A DNA stretch of 64,000 nt from Leptonema illini DSM 21528. GTDB taxonomy: Bacteria > Spirochaetota > Leptospiria > Leptospirales > Leptonemataceae. The first letter of the stretch is position 1. Every line of letters begins with the position of its first letter. The stretch lies in NCBI RefSeq assembly GCF_000243335.1, contig NZ_JH597773.1:500489-564488 (forward strand), written 5' to 3'. The translations under genes were made by a program, and so were the position numbers. Positions 55,431-64,000 of this stretch are shown piece after piece. The notes under the pieces were generated by a model that searched no databases, had not been told where the DNA came from, and was given only the letters and a program-made list of their open reading frames with translations.

Positions 55431-56317
55431 AAGGCCCTTCGATCGTTACGCCGGAACGTCCACTCCGGCGTAACAATGATTGCCGATCCCTCTTCGTACC
55501 AGGGCGATAGGTCGGCAGACTGCGGATTCATTAAAACATGAAACTCCTGAGCCGGCATATAGCTCTGCCCCAGAAGATAAAACCGGCGACCTGCATCATC
55601 GACGGCTACATCAAGGACGATAACGGCATGACCTGGAGATCCGGCCTGAATCAAGATCTGTCCCGGTTGAACGGAGCCGGCGATACTGACCGTATCGCGC
55701 TGCAATGAAATCGAGCCGGCATACATAAAAAGCGTCGTCAGATAACCCGTAAGGGCATCATGCCCTGCTGCCCTTGACGCACCGCTTCTCCAGAGGACGC
55801 GGTTCCCCTTTACGACGGGCCGTTCTCCGTTGCGCCATCTCTCAAAGGGAATGATATCACCCGATGTGAAAGAGAACCGGATGCGCGAGAACTCACCTCG
55901 CGAAAAAAGATACTCCGACCTGAGCCTGATCAACGCATCGGCGCATTGCTGCAGATCGCGACGACCGACGGGCATATCGACGACGCGAAAGTGAGCGTCC
56001 TGGTTTTGTTTCTGTTCTCCGTTGAAAAGCATGACGGGCACTCCCGGCTTTTTGAGCGGAAGATACCGGAGCCATTCGGCAAACGATCCACGAGCAACGT
56101 CGATGCGGCGTGCCTTCACAGGCGGCCTGATATCGGCGACCGTCTCGTGAGATGTCGATGTCAGCCAGGCATAGCGGGGCGCAGAGAGAAGATCGTCAGA
56201 TAGCGTAAAAGAAGAGAAAACGATGAGAAGAGAGAAGAAGCATGGAGACAGGGAGCGTAAGCAAATGATGATCCCCCGGAGAAAGCCCGGGGGATGCAGA
56301 TCAGTGTTTCTTCTCAC
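55421..56317 (-). CDS. DUF4846-family exported protein
   Basis: A protein of about 298 residues with a signal segment 'CFFSLLIVFSSFTLS'. The body follows the DUF4846 pattern: 'GSFAEWLRYLPLKKPGVPV', 'CADALIRLRSEYLFSRGEFSRIRFSFTSGD', in part, and 'GSPGHAVIVLDVAVDDAGRRFYLLGQSYMPAQEFHVL' (in part). The GHAVIVLDVA segment with an upstream structural Cys suggests a transglutaminase- or NlpC-like fold, yet no activity is established. A GTG at 56317 is chosen as start to limit overlap with the small gene upstream; another GTG at 56386 is in frame. A stable hairpin lies in the first codons and another in the last. Confidence 0.7.
   Translation of the reverse strand: MRRNTDLHPPGFLRGIIICLRSLSPCFFSLLIVFSSFTLSDDLLSAPRYAWLTSTSHETVADIRPPVKARRIDVARGSFAEWLRYLPLKKPGVPVMLFNGEQKQNQDAHFRVVDMPVGRRDLQQCADALIRLRSEYLFSRGEFSRIRFSFTSGDIIPFERWRNGERPVVKGNRVLWRSGASRAAGHDALTGYLTTLFMYAGSISLQRDTVSIAGSVQPGQILIQAGSPGHAVIVLDVAVDDAGRRFYLLGQSYMPAQEFHVLMNPQSADLSPWYEEGSAIIVTPEWTFRRNDRRAFQG
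55445..55474. other. Perfect 11-bp inverted repeat at convergent 3' ends
   Basis: GTTACGCCGGA (55445-55455) pairs with TCCGGCGTAAC (55464-55474), loop 8 bases. It lies inside the last codons of the DUF4846-like gene and 14 bases beyond the stop of the convergent plus-strand gene. No T-run follows. Confidence 0.45.
56271..56295 (-). terminator. GC-rich hairpin after the small Cys-rich gene
   Basis: ATCCCCCGG (56271-56279) pairs with CCGGGGGAT (56287-56295) around 7 bases. It lies just beyond the stop of the upstream small gene and within the first codons of the DUF4846-like gene. It could attenuate transcription or limit translation of the latter. The T-run is poor. Confidence 0.45.
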
Positions 56318-56531
56318 AGTCGTTCTTGCAGACTCTGAGGTTGTTGGCGCAGGCGGCCTTTTTAAGGGCGCTGGCTCCGTTTTCACAGGACTTATGTTCG
56401 TCGGTGCAACGCTTCACACAGACGCCATATACGGCCTGCTGAGCCGGTGTGCGTTCTTTCGGCTTCGGATCGGCCATAAGCGTCGATACGGCGAAGAAGA
56501 GCATCGGTAGTAAAAGCAGTGTTCGTTTCAT
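56301..56531 (-). CDS. Small secreted six-cysteine protein
   Basis: A 76-residue precursor with a clean signal peptide ('RTLLLLPMLFFAVSTLMA', cleavage after Ala) and a mature part of about 50 residues, charged and helical, with six Cys spaced C-x3-C-x6-C-x11-C-x6-C-x3-C. The spacing is mirror-symmetric, which suggests two antiparallel helices clamped by three disulphides. GAGGAG lies 6 bases before the chosen ATG; a TTG 18 bases upstream is in frame but contains that site. I know no named family. Possible roles are a secreted structural peptide, metal binder or toxin-like hairpin. Upstream of the fifth neighbour, DUF4846. Confidence 0.72.
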   Translation of the reverse strand: MKRTLLLLPMLFFAVSTLMADPKPKERTPAQQAVYGVCVKRCTDEHKSCENGASALKKAACANNLRVCKNDCEKKH

Positions 56532-56670
56532 CAATTTCTCCTCGTTCAAGATAGACGATTAAGAACCGTCGTTGTTCACAGTCTCTCATTATGGAATGAT
56601 CTTTGCAAAACTTTTTTTCTTCATTTTATCTGGATTATTAAAAAGCGCAGACGTTTCTGCCCCCTCCGGT

Positions 56671-57609
56671 TCAGGAATACTGTGAAAGCCATGCCTCCAT
56701 TCTGCGCTTCACTTCTCTCTTGAGAGATTCGGGCGAAACAACCTCGATCTCAGGCGCATACTGAAGAACCATCTCGGCAGCAACTTGCAGGGTATCGAAT
56801 CGAACATCGACTTGCAGATGTGAACTCCCTGATCCGTCATCCTCTGTCAGCAGGTGAACATAAGGCCGACGACGCAGCTCTTGCAGCAACAAGCGCGGAA
56901 GTCGGATGCATGCATGAAACTCAGGAAGCCTCTTCTTGAAATCCGTCAGTGAAGCCTGCCAGTAAGATGCCAGGTCAAAGCCTGCCGGCCTCTGCACATC
57001 ATCAAACAGAAGTCGAACGTCCGTGAAACGGGAGGCTCGATAGCTGCGCACCTGCGTTTCGTGCACGGCAACGATATACCAGATGCGGCCTTTAATGACA
57101 AGGCCAAGCGGATGCAGGATGCGCTCCTCTGACGAGCCATAACGGGAGAGGATCTGCTTGCCCGAAAAAACGGCCTCCTGCAACGGAGCAAGAAACGAAA
57201 GCTCTTCACCCGACGAAAACCAGCCCGCTCCGTCGACATGCATACGCTCCTGAAATTCATGAAGGGCCTGCCTGTAGGGAGCCGGTACAGAGGCAAAGAG
57301 CTTCTCGCGGGCGCTCTGCAGACTGCCTTCAAGGCTCAGGTCGCCGGCAATAGCCTCCCCACCGAGAAGCAACGATAGCAGCTCTCTGCGATTCATGCCT
57401 GTCAGGCTTGTGCGATACCCTTCAGAAAGCTGCCATCCGCCTCCCTGCCCGCGCTCCGCGTAAAGCGGGATGCCGGCCAGACAGAGTGCCTCAAGATCAC
57501 GCTGCACGGTGCGCGCAGAGACCTCAAGGCGTCGGGAAAGCTGCTTGACCGAGATTCGACCGGCAGCCTGCAAGATCATGAGCAGACGCAACAACCTCTC
57601 TGAACGCAT
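56671..57609 (-). CDS. WYL-domain transcriptional regulator
   Basis: A 312-residue regulator of the DeoR/YafY type. The N-terminal winged helix-turn-helix reads 'RLLRLLMILQAAGRISVKQLSRRLEVSARTVQRDLEAL' (in part). The WYL domain is centred on 'VIKGRIWYIVAVHE' with 'RSYRASRFTDV', and a WCX-like C-terminal extension follows. WYL regulators sense nucleotides or nucleic-acid damage and often control defence or DNA repair genes. No obvious target is adjacent; the neighbours are a terminator and the small secreted protein. Confidence 0.88.
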   Translation of the reverse strand: MRSERLLRLLMILQAAGRISVKQLSRRLEVSARTVQRDLEALCLAGIPLYAERGQGGGWQLSEGYRTSLTGMNRRELLSLLLGGEAIAGDLSLEGSLQSAREKLFASVPAPYRQALHEFQERMHVDGAGWFSSGEELSFLAPLQEAVFSGKQILSRYGSSEERILHPLGLVIKGRIWYIVAVHETQVRSYRASRFTDVRLLFDDVQRPAGFDLASYWQASLTDFKKRLPEFHACIRLPRLLLQELRRRPYVHLLTEDDGSGSSHLQVDVRFDTLQVAAEMVLQYAPEIEVVSPESLKREVKRRMEAWLSQYS

Positions 57610-57699
57610 GCCGCCACTGTAGCAGACAAATACGACAGAACACGTCTTATTTCGGGCCCGATTAGCAGGCTGTTAGAAAAACGGGTAATAGACACAGCA

Positions 57700-57721
57700 A
57701 AGGCCCGGTTTCCCGGGCCTT
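57700..57721 (-). terminator. Hairpin terminator downstream of the acidic gene
   Basis: AAGGCCCGG (57700-57708) pairs perfectly with CCGGGCCTT (57713-57721) with a 4-base loop. It lies 45 bases past the minus-strand gene stop; on that strand TTTGCTGTG follows. It could also serve the opposite strand weakly. Confidence 0.7.
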
Positions 57722-57765
57722 CACGTGCTCTGATAAAGATTCAGGCTAAGAAAAGGTGAGCTATC

Positions 57766-58251
57766 TCAAGCCTCGTCTTCGTCCTCATCCTCGTCGCCTT
57801 CCATTTCTTCAAGCAGCTCAGAATGGCGTACGACGGTACCGGGCTCGATCGACTGCTCTTCAAGAGCGGCCTGGGCGTAATCAAGCAGGTCGGCTACCAT
57901 TCCGTAAAGCTCCTGCTCTTCGTCGCTGAGCTCCTGGATGACTTTCAGGTCTTCTTCATCGATCCAGTCGGGAACTTCTTCACCGGCTGCATCGACCTCG
58001 CTCAGCGTCAGCACCGCCGCAAGGCGCTCCTCGAACTCATCTTCGAGAGCGGCAATCGTATAGGCAGGAAAAAAGCCGTCTTCATCTTCTTCCTGTTCGA
58101 TGGCCACCTCTACGGAAAGCAGAGGTTCGGCCTCATCATTGCGGTAAAAGTGCAGTGGCCACAGGCGGACCTCGGTGGGTTCCTCACCCTCAAGCTCCAT
58201 TGTATCATCGGTGGGATTGCCCACCTCCATGCGGATGTCCAGTTCGGTCAT
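57766..58251 (-). CDS. Acidic hypothetical protein
   Basis: A cytosolic protein of about 161 residues from the ATG at 58251 ('MTELDIRMEVGNPTDD'). It is very acidic: Glu/Asp-rich throughout and ending in a run of DE repeats ('GDEDEDEDEA'). A beta-like N-terminal half contains 'TEVRLWPLHFYR'. An in-frame TTG at 58365 would add an Arg-rich leader that differs sharply in composition and is probably not coding. Family unknown. The spacer to the next gene (58252-58433) holds no other supported gene. Confidence 0.6.
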   Translation of the reverse strand: MTELDIRMEVGNPTDDTMELEGEEPTEVRLWPLHFYRNDEAEPLLSVEVAIEQEEDEDGFFPAYTIAALEDEFEERLAAVLTLSEVDAAGEEVPDWIDEEDLKVIQELSDEEQELYGMVADLLDYAQAALEEQSIEPGTVVRHSELLEEMEGDEDEDEDEA

Positions 58252-58433
58252 GCTGTCGTTTAATCGACTGCGGCCTGGCAGTCGATCCATTTTCCGAGTA
58301 ACCGTAGCCCGCAGTCGGCACTCGCAGCCGGCTGCCATCCGAACAAATGAATCAAATTCACGCAACGACGCTGAAAAATACCGATCCCCGCGTTCGGTGC
58401 CTTTAATTAAGCTGTCTTTTAATTCGTTGCCTT

Positions 58434-60023
58434 TTACTTCATTTCTTCTGAAAGCCTGTGCAGTCGCTCAAAGGCGACATTGATTCGGTTGAAGTTTTCC
58501 ATAAGCTCCTGAGACCGCGCAGAAAGATCGAGCGCATGCTGTTCCAGATACTGGATGCTTTTCATGATCTCTCCTTGACCGGTGCGCTGCTCTCGACCGG
58601 CGTTCTGCACATCGGTTGAGATGTGGTAGATGCGTTCGAGAGATCGAACGAATTCCTTGAGCGTGTGCAGATTCTGATGATGGCTTCCGGTCAGATGCTC
58701 AAGGTTTACGACGACCTCGCTCAAAACGCCGCTCTGCGTTTCGAAGGCGCGGTTCAGATCGGCAAAGAATCCCGATCCCTGCTCGATCATAGAACGGCTA
58801 CCTTTAATAATCTTCTGAATGTTCTTGGCATTTTCCTGACTGAACTCGGCAAGTCGTCCGACCTCCGAAGCGACGACGGCAAATCCGCGACCGTGATCGC
58901 CGGCTCGCGCCGCTTCAATAGAAGCGTTGAGCGCAAGCAGATTCGTTTGATCAGAAATAGAACTGATCACCTCGTTGATCTCACCCAGTCGCACAAAGGA
59001 TTGCTGTAGCTCGGCAAAAAGCTCGGTCGCAGATTTCAGAACGACCGTAACCGCCTGATTCGTCGTTCCGGCCTCTTGCACCTTACCGTAGAAATGCTCG
59101 TTATCATGCAGCATCTTTTCCAGCAGCTTAGATAGCTCCTCACTTCGCCGGTTCATCGACTCGATGACCTGAAACTGCTCCTGCATGTTACTGTAGGTGA
59201 GCTCCGCCGAAGCCTTGAGCTCTTCCATCGTTGAACCGATCTCTTCGATCGATCCTGCCTGCTCCTGCGACTTCTGCGAAACGCCGCCTACAAACGTTCG
59301 CGTCGAATCGAGTCCCTGCTTCAGAGAATCCAGGTTCTCTCTGAGAACTCCGGCGCTCTCAAGCAGCCGGCCATTCAGGGATCTCGATTCATCGCCCGAA
59401 CGATTCACATCTTCGAGCAGAGATCGGCTGAATCCGATGACGGCTCTTACGATGAAGGCCGTCGCGAAAAGAAAGGCAAGTTTCAATACTTCGAGTATGA
59501 GGTTGTGGTTTCGGCCGGAATAAATCTGATTCATGTCATCCACAAAAACGATACCGGGCGCCGTAAGAACGACCGCAGAGAAGGCTCCATAGATAACAAG
59601 AGCGGTTAAACCGACGACGATCGTAAAGAATCTATCGTTGATCAGAGCCGACATGATAATGTAAAAGAAAAACAGGGCATAGAAGACCTGATTATTCAGG
59701 TTGGGACTTCCTGATTCGGGAACGATGATAGCATCAAGAATGAGCAAAACGCCGGTAATGCTGATCTCAAACAGCGTGAAGAATTTTGCCACGCTGAGCA
59801 GACGCCCCTCCGTCCATTTAAAACGATAGTGGTGAAAGATCAAAGCCATGATCAGAATGACCGTCGTTCCGAAAAGATGGTTCCCGAAAACCACCGGATG
59901 CATGATCGTATAGGCCGAGGCCAGCGACGAATAGAAGAATACGACCAGTGCAAATCTGATATAGTTGATCGTAAGAAGAGCTCGTGTCTGCGTCGACAGA
60001 GCGAGAGAAGTGTTTTTCTGCAT
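58434..60023 (-). CDS. Methyl-accepting chemotaxis protein, multi-helix sensor
   Basis: A 529-residue chemoreceptor. Instead of a periplasmic ligand domain it has a membrane-embedded input of about six helices in the first 210 residues ('[18 protein letters not shown]', '[18 protein letters not shown]', '[16 protein letters not shown]'). The cytoplasmic coiled coil has the signalling hairpin '[30 protein letters not shown]' (in part) that binds CheA/CheW. AGAGGA 5 bases before the ATG at 60023 decides the start; the upstream 51 residues of the open frame are Arg/Cys-rich and unlike MCPs. The stimulus is probably sensed in the membrane, such as redox, energy or lipid state. Confidence 0.9.
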   Translation of the reverse strand: MQKNTSLALSTQTRALLTINYIRFALVVFFYSSLASAYTIMHPVVFGNHLFGTTVILIMALIFHHYRFKWTEGRLLSVAKFFTLFEISITGVLLILDAIIVPESGSPNLNNQVFYALFFFYIIMSALINDRFFTIVVGLTALVIYGAFSAVVLTAPGIVFVDDMNQIYSGRNHNLILEVLKLAFLFATAFIVRAVIGFSRSLLEDVNRSGDESRSLNGRLLESAGVLRENLDSLKQGLDSTRTFVGGVSQKSQEQAGSIEEIGSTMEELKASAELTYSNMQEQFQVIESMNRRSEELSKLLEKMLHDNEHFYGKVQEAGTTNQAVTVVLKSATELFAELQQSFVRLGEINEVISSISDQTNLLALNASIEAARAGDHGRGFAVVASEVGRLAEFSQENAKNIQKIIKGSRSMIEQGSGFFADLNRAFETQSGVLSEVVVNLEHLTGSHHQNLHTLKEFVRSLERIYHISTDVQNAGREQRTGQGEIMKSIQYLEQHALDLSARSQELMENFNRINVAFERLHRLSEEMK

Positions 60024-60207
60024 GAAGTCCTCTTTATGCGACCGGATTACGATTTGCCTGCCACGCTGTCTCTCATAACAGACGTTGACGCCGCGAAAAA
60101 CGCAGGCGATTTCACAAGATCGTGCCCGCGAAATCTCTTCTGCAAGGTGCCGATGAAGCAGCTTTTTCATTGTCAAACCTGTGCATTCGGCGTTGTATAA
60201 AAACGAT

Positions 60208-61017
60208 ATGAAAGGGACTTCGGCAGAAAAGGCGGTGCGTATTAGAGTTCACTACGCCTCGCATAAGGGGCTCGTTCGCGAGAAAAACGAGGACTCTATT
60301 CGCATTGGCGACACAGTAATAACGGACGGACAGGCGGATAGCGTTACGACCGGTGAAATCAAACTTCTGTCGGGAAACTGGCTCGCCATCGCCGATGGAC
60401 TCGGCGGACATGGGAGCGGTGAAATAGCAAGCGCCGTCGCCGTGCAGGCCCTCGGTCAACCGTCAAACCGGCTTTACGATGAGGCCGGTATTCGCGGCGT
60501 ACCCGGCTTCGTGATGAATCAGCTGCGTCGAAGAGCTGCGGCCGGCGACGTTTCGCGCAGTATGGGAACGACTCTATCGGCCCTGTGCTTTACGGAGGCA
60601 GCGCTCTTCCTTGTGCACGTCGGGGACTCGCGCATCTATTCTCTGCCCGATTTCAGGCGGCTGACCCGTGATGATACGCAGGTGCAGGCTCTCATTGAAA
60701 AAGGTGAGATCCCCGAACAGATGCGCAACCGGCATCCTTTAAAGAACCGCCTCACGAGAAGTTTAGTCGCCGACGGCAACACGCCTGCTACGCTTGTAAA
60801 AAAGATCCCCGCCCAATATGCCGCCGAATTTTCCTTTCTGCTCTGCAGCGACGGACTGTGGGAGAACTTCGCGGACGACGAAATGAGAGAACACCTTCAG
60901 CGCATGAACGAGAACGGGCAGAGCCTGGCCGACTTCGCCGGATGGCTTCTGAGCACAGCTCTGGAACGAGGAGGGAGCGACAATATCAGCCTGATAATTA
61001 CCGAGCCGGTTCTATAA
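60208..61017 (+). CDS. PP2C-type Ser/Thr protein phosphatase
   Basis: A 269-residue cytosolic phosphatase of the bacterial PP2C (PrpC/Stp) class. Metal-binding and catalytic blocks are visible: 'NEDSIRIG', '[16 protein letters not shown]', '[10 protein letters not shown]', '[11 protein letters not shown]' and '[10 protein letters not shown]'. The Arg near the N-terminus ('REKNED') that contacts phosphate is present. The ATG at 60208 is preferred over a GTG at 60181. No kinase gene is nearby. It converges with the SGNH hydrolase gene, overlapping by 20 bases. Confidence 0.9.
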   Translation: MKGTSAEKAVRIRVHYASHKGLVREKNEDSIRIGDTVITDGQADSVTTGEIKLLSGNWLAIADGLGGHGSGEIASAVAVQALGQPSNRLYDEAGIRGVPGFVMNQLRRRAAAGDVSRSMGTTLSALCFTEAALFLVHVGDSRIYSLPDFRRLTRDDTQVQALIEKGEIPEQMRNRHPLKNRLTRSLVADGNTPATLVKKIPAQYAAEFSFLLCSDGLWENFADDEMREHLQRMNENGQSLADFAGWLLSTALERGGSDNISLIITEPVL

Positions 61018-61564
61018 GATCGTCTTTCAATGCAGGCCACAAGCGATCCGTCATCAGTCTGTAGCCTTCGCTATTCGGATGCAGGCCGTCCGCAAGATTG
61101 TACTGTGGGCGACCGACGATGTCGATCATCGGAAACGGAATGAGCTCGCTGCCAGCAAGTTCGGCCATCCTCGGAAAGATGGCGGCGAATCTCTCCTGGT
61201 AGCTTGCTGAAAAACCGGGCAGCGGGCCGAAGGCGACGATGCGAATGCGAACGTTGCGGCCGCGCAGGTCTTGGATCAGATTTTGATAATCCTGTTCGAC
61301 TGCGGCTGGATCCTCTTGCAGAAGAAAATCGTTGGCGCCGAGAAATACCACGACGGTCGATATGCCCGGAAACTTCTCGAAGTAATAAGGAAGCCGACGG
61401 GCCGCCATCTCCACCGTATCGCCCGGCACACCACCGTTGATCACCATCGTCCGAACTCCGTGTCCTCGCAGAAGCCGCTCGATGCGCGCCGGAATCGAAT
61501 CGGTCGGTGGAACGAGATACCCGTATGTCAGACTGTCACCGAGAAAAAGGACGGCGGATTTCAT
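60998..61564 (-). CDS. SGNH/GDSL hydrolase (TesA-like)
   Basis: A 188-residue esterase or lysophospholipase-like enzyme. Block I is 'LFLGDSLTYGY' with Ser11, block II 'INGGVPGDT', block III 'VVFLGANDFL', and block V 'ADGLHPNSEGY' holding the Asp/His pair. There is no signal peptide at the start, so it is probably cytosolic, unlike E. coli TesA. Its start overlaps the stop of the lipoyl-domain gene by four bases, so the two are coupled. Confidence 0.87.
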   Translation of the reverse strand: MKSAVLFLGDSLTYGYLVPPTDSIPARIERLLRGHGVRTMVINGGVPGDTVEMAARRLPYYFEKFPGISTVVVFLGANDFLLQEDPAAVEQDYQNLIQDLRGRNVRIRIVAFGPLPGFSASYQERFAAIFPRMAELAGSELIPFPMIDIVGRPQYNLADGLHPNSEGYRLMTDRLWPALKDDLIEPAR

Positions 61565-61812
61565 GCCTCTTCGACTTCAAGGATGGCCAGCTGATCGCCG
61601 ACCTTAACCGTGCTTCCGCGCGGCTGCGTTATCTCGACGATCTGACCTGTATGAGGACACTCAAGAGGAAAGGCCGCTTTATCGGTCACAAGCTCGCAGA
61701 GTTCGTCGTTCTCAGAGACGGACTGCCCCGGTTGAACGTTCCAGCCGACCACCTCGATACGCTCTGCATCGCCGATATCGGGAACCATCAGCGGAATTCT
61801 TTTCTTGCTCAT
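61561..61812 (-). CDS. Free-standing lipoyl/biotinyl domain protein
   Basis: An 83-residue protein that is a single lipoyl-type swinging-arm domain: 'PLMVPDIGDAERIEVVGWNVQPGQSV' (in part), the acceptor Lys45 in 'LVTDKAAF', and 'GQIVEITQPRGSTVKVGDQLAILE'. The DKA motif favours lipoylation over biotinylation. Normally this domain is fused to the E2 of 2-oxoacid dehydrogenases; here no E2 catalytic part follows. The start at 61812 is set by AAGGAG 6 bases upstream; another ATG lies three bases before. It is coupled to the hydrolase gene. It could serve an E2 in trans or another carrier role. Confidence 0.82.
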   Translation of the reverse strand: MSKKRIPLMVPDIGDAERIEVVGWNVQPGQSVSENDELCELVTDKAAFPLECPHTGQIVEITQPRGSTVKVGDQLAILEVEEA

Positions 61813-61854
61813 CATGCGCTCCTTCACACCAGGTTCCTGCCGACTGGAATGAGA

Positions 61855-64000
61855 TCAATCCCTTCTCTTTCGTAAAAAGAGCCTCTGCTGGCCGTCCTTG
61901 AGTTCGTCGAAGTAACCCGCCGGTGCGAAATGCTCCCACAGCTCCCGGAAGGCCTCGCGAAGCGATTCGCCATAGGCATGACAGTCGTAACCGGGTCTGC
62001 GCCCTTCCTGTTCTTCAAGCGCCGCCTTCTCTTCGGTCAGATAACGACGGCGTCGATCCCTTGACTTCTTCGAAAGAATCAGATATCGCACCTTTTCTCC
62101 TGGCTGCAGCTCGATGCCCATCTCGGCAAGCTGTTCCAGAGAAAGAGAGCTCGCCCCATCGACGGTGTATTCGTCCACAGAGCGACTCACCGTACGACGC
62201 AGAAGCAGATCTCTCCAGGGGATTTCACTGTTATAAAGACGCTCTTTCCATATACGATAGAGTTCATCCATCGTCGGATGAAGCGCCCTGAGATCGGCGA
62301 TCGTTTCAGCCGTCGCCATCACATCGAGCATCTGCTGCTGCACATGCCGCAAGAAGTCCGGAGTGTCGCGGCGCCGGACCTGAATGCCGCGCATCTTCAT
62401 TGTGCCGTCGGTGAAACGCCCGAAGTAACGGTTGGCGACAGGAAGACGCTCGTCCTGACGTGAAGATAAAAAGACGATCCAGGAGTACTCTCCTTCCAGA
62501 GACATCTCCACCGATGTCGCCGCAGTAATCGCATCACAGAGCTCCTGCAGCTGCTGCCCGTGACCGGTAGGGCCTGCTACGGGATGAACCGTTGGATCAT
62601 CAAACGGTGACTCTTTCTGCAAGAAGAGGCAATCGGTAATAGCATGCAGCACTCTGTATCCTCTCTGTTCAGAGATGCGTTTGGCGCGAAGCAGCTTCTG
62701 TCTTCCGAAGGCGGTGACGGCTTCATGGCTTTCGAGCCGCCCGAACTTGGCATTGCGATAACCGAGATAGCCGAAGCAGGTTACAAGCAACCACTTCAAG
62801 GCATCCTGTCTCTGATGGGCACGTTCCCGCTCTTCTGCCGTCGGCGCATGCTTCTTCTGATGCTTCAGGTAACGTCGGAGTTCCAGTATCGGCGCAAGTG
62901 ATAGCGGGACGATCCCCTTGCGACGACGGCATACGGGAAAATGCGCCTCGGGTACACGATCGCAATCCGCATAGGACGGCGCGCAGCAGGAGCAGAGAAC
63001 CGTCTCAGGAGAGAGGTTATGGTGGACCATAATCGTCGGATACATCTGGCTGAAATCGATCTGAATGACGTTCTCTCGAACGTTTGTTTCGCGTATGTCG
63101 GGCTCATAGACGAGACCTCCTTTATCGGATGTAATCAGTTCAAGGGCGCTTCGCGGCTCTTCGCTGTGACTTTTCTGCCAGGGGACGAGATAGTTCTGCT
63201 TCAGAGCGACGGCGGTTTGAATCATCGTCATGGCCGCCCCCGTGGAGGAGCGCGCCATCCTCTGCACGGGAATACAGGACAGGCGCGAGAGCTGAATCAC
63301 TCCCTCAAGCCCGCTCTCGCGATGCACGAAAGAGTTGTGGCGGTCGATATGCCACCGCCCCTGTAACGGATAAGACGGCGCACGAAAGATCATGCTGCCG
63401 TAGGTGAAATAGCTGCGCCCTTCTGTGATAATCTTGCGGTTCAGTGCCATCTCGCCTGCGGTGATGCGATCGGCCTGCAAAGGGATCTTCTGTTCTTTTG
63501 CATGTTTGAAAAGAGCAGGAAATATGGTACGATCTCCGTATTCCGAAAGGATGACGTCGGGGTCGTTACGATAAAAGAAGTCGTTGAAACGATGGATCAT
63601 GCGCACCGGGTTATCCGTAGGCACCTCGATCTGCTCGGCGCCCGATTCAAGCAGCAGAGCGTTGCCGCGAAGACCGAATCGATGACTGGCGGCCAGAGAC
63701 AGATAGGCCGTGCGAAGCGGCACCACCGGATACTCGATCGCGGCGGCATCTTCAAGCATGCTTCCGTCAAGCAGATCGAGTCGCTGTTCTTGCTCATTCC
63801 ATTCGCACTGCAGTCTCAGGCGAGCCATGGGAATCCAGCGGCGATGAAGCAGATAGAGCGTCGGCAATTCAACGTCGCTATGATAGATCTCGATACGCTC
63901 GAAAAAGGCATAGAGTTTACGGTGAACCGTTCTGAGAAAAGAAGGTTTTGCAAACGTATAACACACTACGGGCATAACATGACCCGTGTAGAAGTGTATG
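61855..64000 (-). CDS. Family B DNA polymerase (Pol II-like), degraded motifs, partial
   Basis: The frame is open to the right edge of the window, so the N-terminus is missing; the first in-window Met is at 63975 (706 residues). 'YHSDVELPTLYLLHRRWIP' aligns in style with Pol II's N-terminal domain. Motif A is 'IDFSQMYPTIM' with Asp307, motif B 'KWLLVTCFGYLGYRNAKFG', motif C 'HAITDCLFL'. In motif C the first Asp of DTD is Ile446 and only Asp448 remains. The exonuclease I motif (DIE) is absent where it should lie near 'YPVVPLRTA', and the exoII region reads 'DPDVILSEYGDRTIF'. Proofreading is therefore probably lost and polymerase activity uncertain. A lipoyl gene follows 43 bases downstream. 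Confidence 0.8.
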   Translation of the reverse strand, partial: IHFYTGHVMPVVCYTFAKPSFLRTVHRKLYAFFERIEIYHSDVELPTLYLLHRRWIPMARLRLQCEWNEQEQRLDLLDGSMLEDAAAIEYPVVPLRTAYLSLAASHRFGLRGNALLLESGAEQIEVPTDNPVRMIHRFNDFFYRNDPDVILSEYGDRTIFPALFKHAKEQKIPLQADRITAGEMALNRKIITEGRSYFTYGSMIFRAPSYPLQGRWHIDRHNSFVHRESGLEGVIQLSRLSCIPVQRMARSSTGAAMTMIQTAVALKQNYLVPWQKSHSEEPRSALELITSDKGGLVYEPDIRETNVRENVIQIDFSQMYPTIMVHHNLSPETVLCSCCAPSYADCDRVPEAHFPVCRRRKGIVPLSLAPILELRRYLKHQKKHAPTAEERERAHQRQDALKWLLVTCFGYLGYRNAKFGRLESHEAVTAFGRQKLLRAKRISEQRGYRVLHAITDCLFLQKESPFDDPTVHPVAGPTGHGQQLQELCDAITAATSVEMSLEGEYSWIVFLSSRQDERLPVANRYFGRFTDGTMKMRGIQVRRRDTPDFLRHVQQQMLDVMATAETIADLRALHPTMDELYRIWKERLYNSEIPWRDLLLRRTVSRSVDEYTVDGASSLSLEQLAEMGIELQPGEKVRYLILSKKSRDRRRRYLTEEKAALEEQEGRRPGYDCHAYGESLREAFRELWEHFAPAGYFDELKDGQQRLFLRKRRD

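Overview
The window looks like chromosome of a spirochaete of the Leptospira/Leptonema group. This is inferred from content, not from a database search. The pointers are many lipoproteins with loose spirochaete-type lipoboxes, a large bacterial Ig-like (BID_2) repeat protein, a DUF4846-type protein, fliG, a TIGR04388-like 'Leptospira giant protein' fragment, a metallo-beta-lactamase/adenylate cyclase fusion and moderate-to-high GC. No rRNA, tRNA or CRISPR array was seen.

Left part (1-21 kb). A nine-repeat Ig-like surface lipoprotein gene is broken by one stop codon and two single-base frameshifts. Three overlapping lipoprotein genes follow; two are tandem Bor-family proteins. Next comes a divergent pair: a free-standing acyltransferase of the fungal fatty-acid-synthase beta type, and a 1936-residue eukaryote-style acetyl-CoA carboxylase that carries biotin carboxylase, biotin carrier and carboxyltransferase on one chain. 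A D,D-carboxypeptidase and the MBL/cyclase fusion follow. On the minus strand lies an envelope redox operon (di-haem cytochrome c peroxidase, metallophosphoesterase, mono-haem cytochrome c, lipoprotein) with a 28-bp near-palindrome just upstream, then a PlsC-type acyltransferase.

Middle part (21-40.7 kb). A complete 14-gene complex I operon, nuoA to nuoN in canonical order on the minus strand, ends at a clear rho-independent terminator. NuoH carries an unusual insert of about 90 residues, and a strong inverted repeat sits at the nuoI/nuoJ junction. Then come a beta-propeller lipoprotein, a CHASE-GAF histidine kinase, uvrC and a hotdog thioesterase.

Accessory island (about 40.76-50.98 kb). 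This stretch has an IS1182-family element at one end and an IS1595-like transposase at the other, with an IS3-family element inside. Between them are wrecked host genes: a TIGR04388-like giant protein cut at both ends, a transposase remnant, an NlpC/P60-like gene cut by the IS3 element and by an amber codon, a MORN lipoprotein overlapping its 3' end, and an AT-richer orphan gene. It resembles a decayed polymorphic-toxin or contact-effector locus.

Right part (51-64 kb). Flagellar switch gene fliG is divergent from a GGDEF-EAL c-di-GMP enzyme. Then come two envelope proteins, a tiny secreted six-cysteine protein with mirror-symmetric cysteine spacing, a WYL regulator, an acidic protein, a chemotaxis receptor, a PP2C phosphatase, an SGNH hydrolase, a free-standing lipoyl domain, and a Pol II-like family B DNA polymerase with degraded exonuclease and motif C that runs off the right edge.
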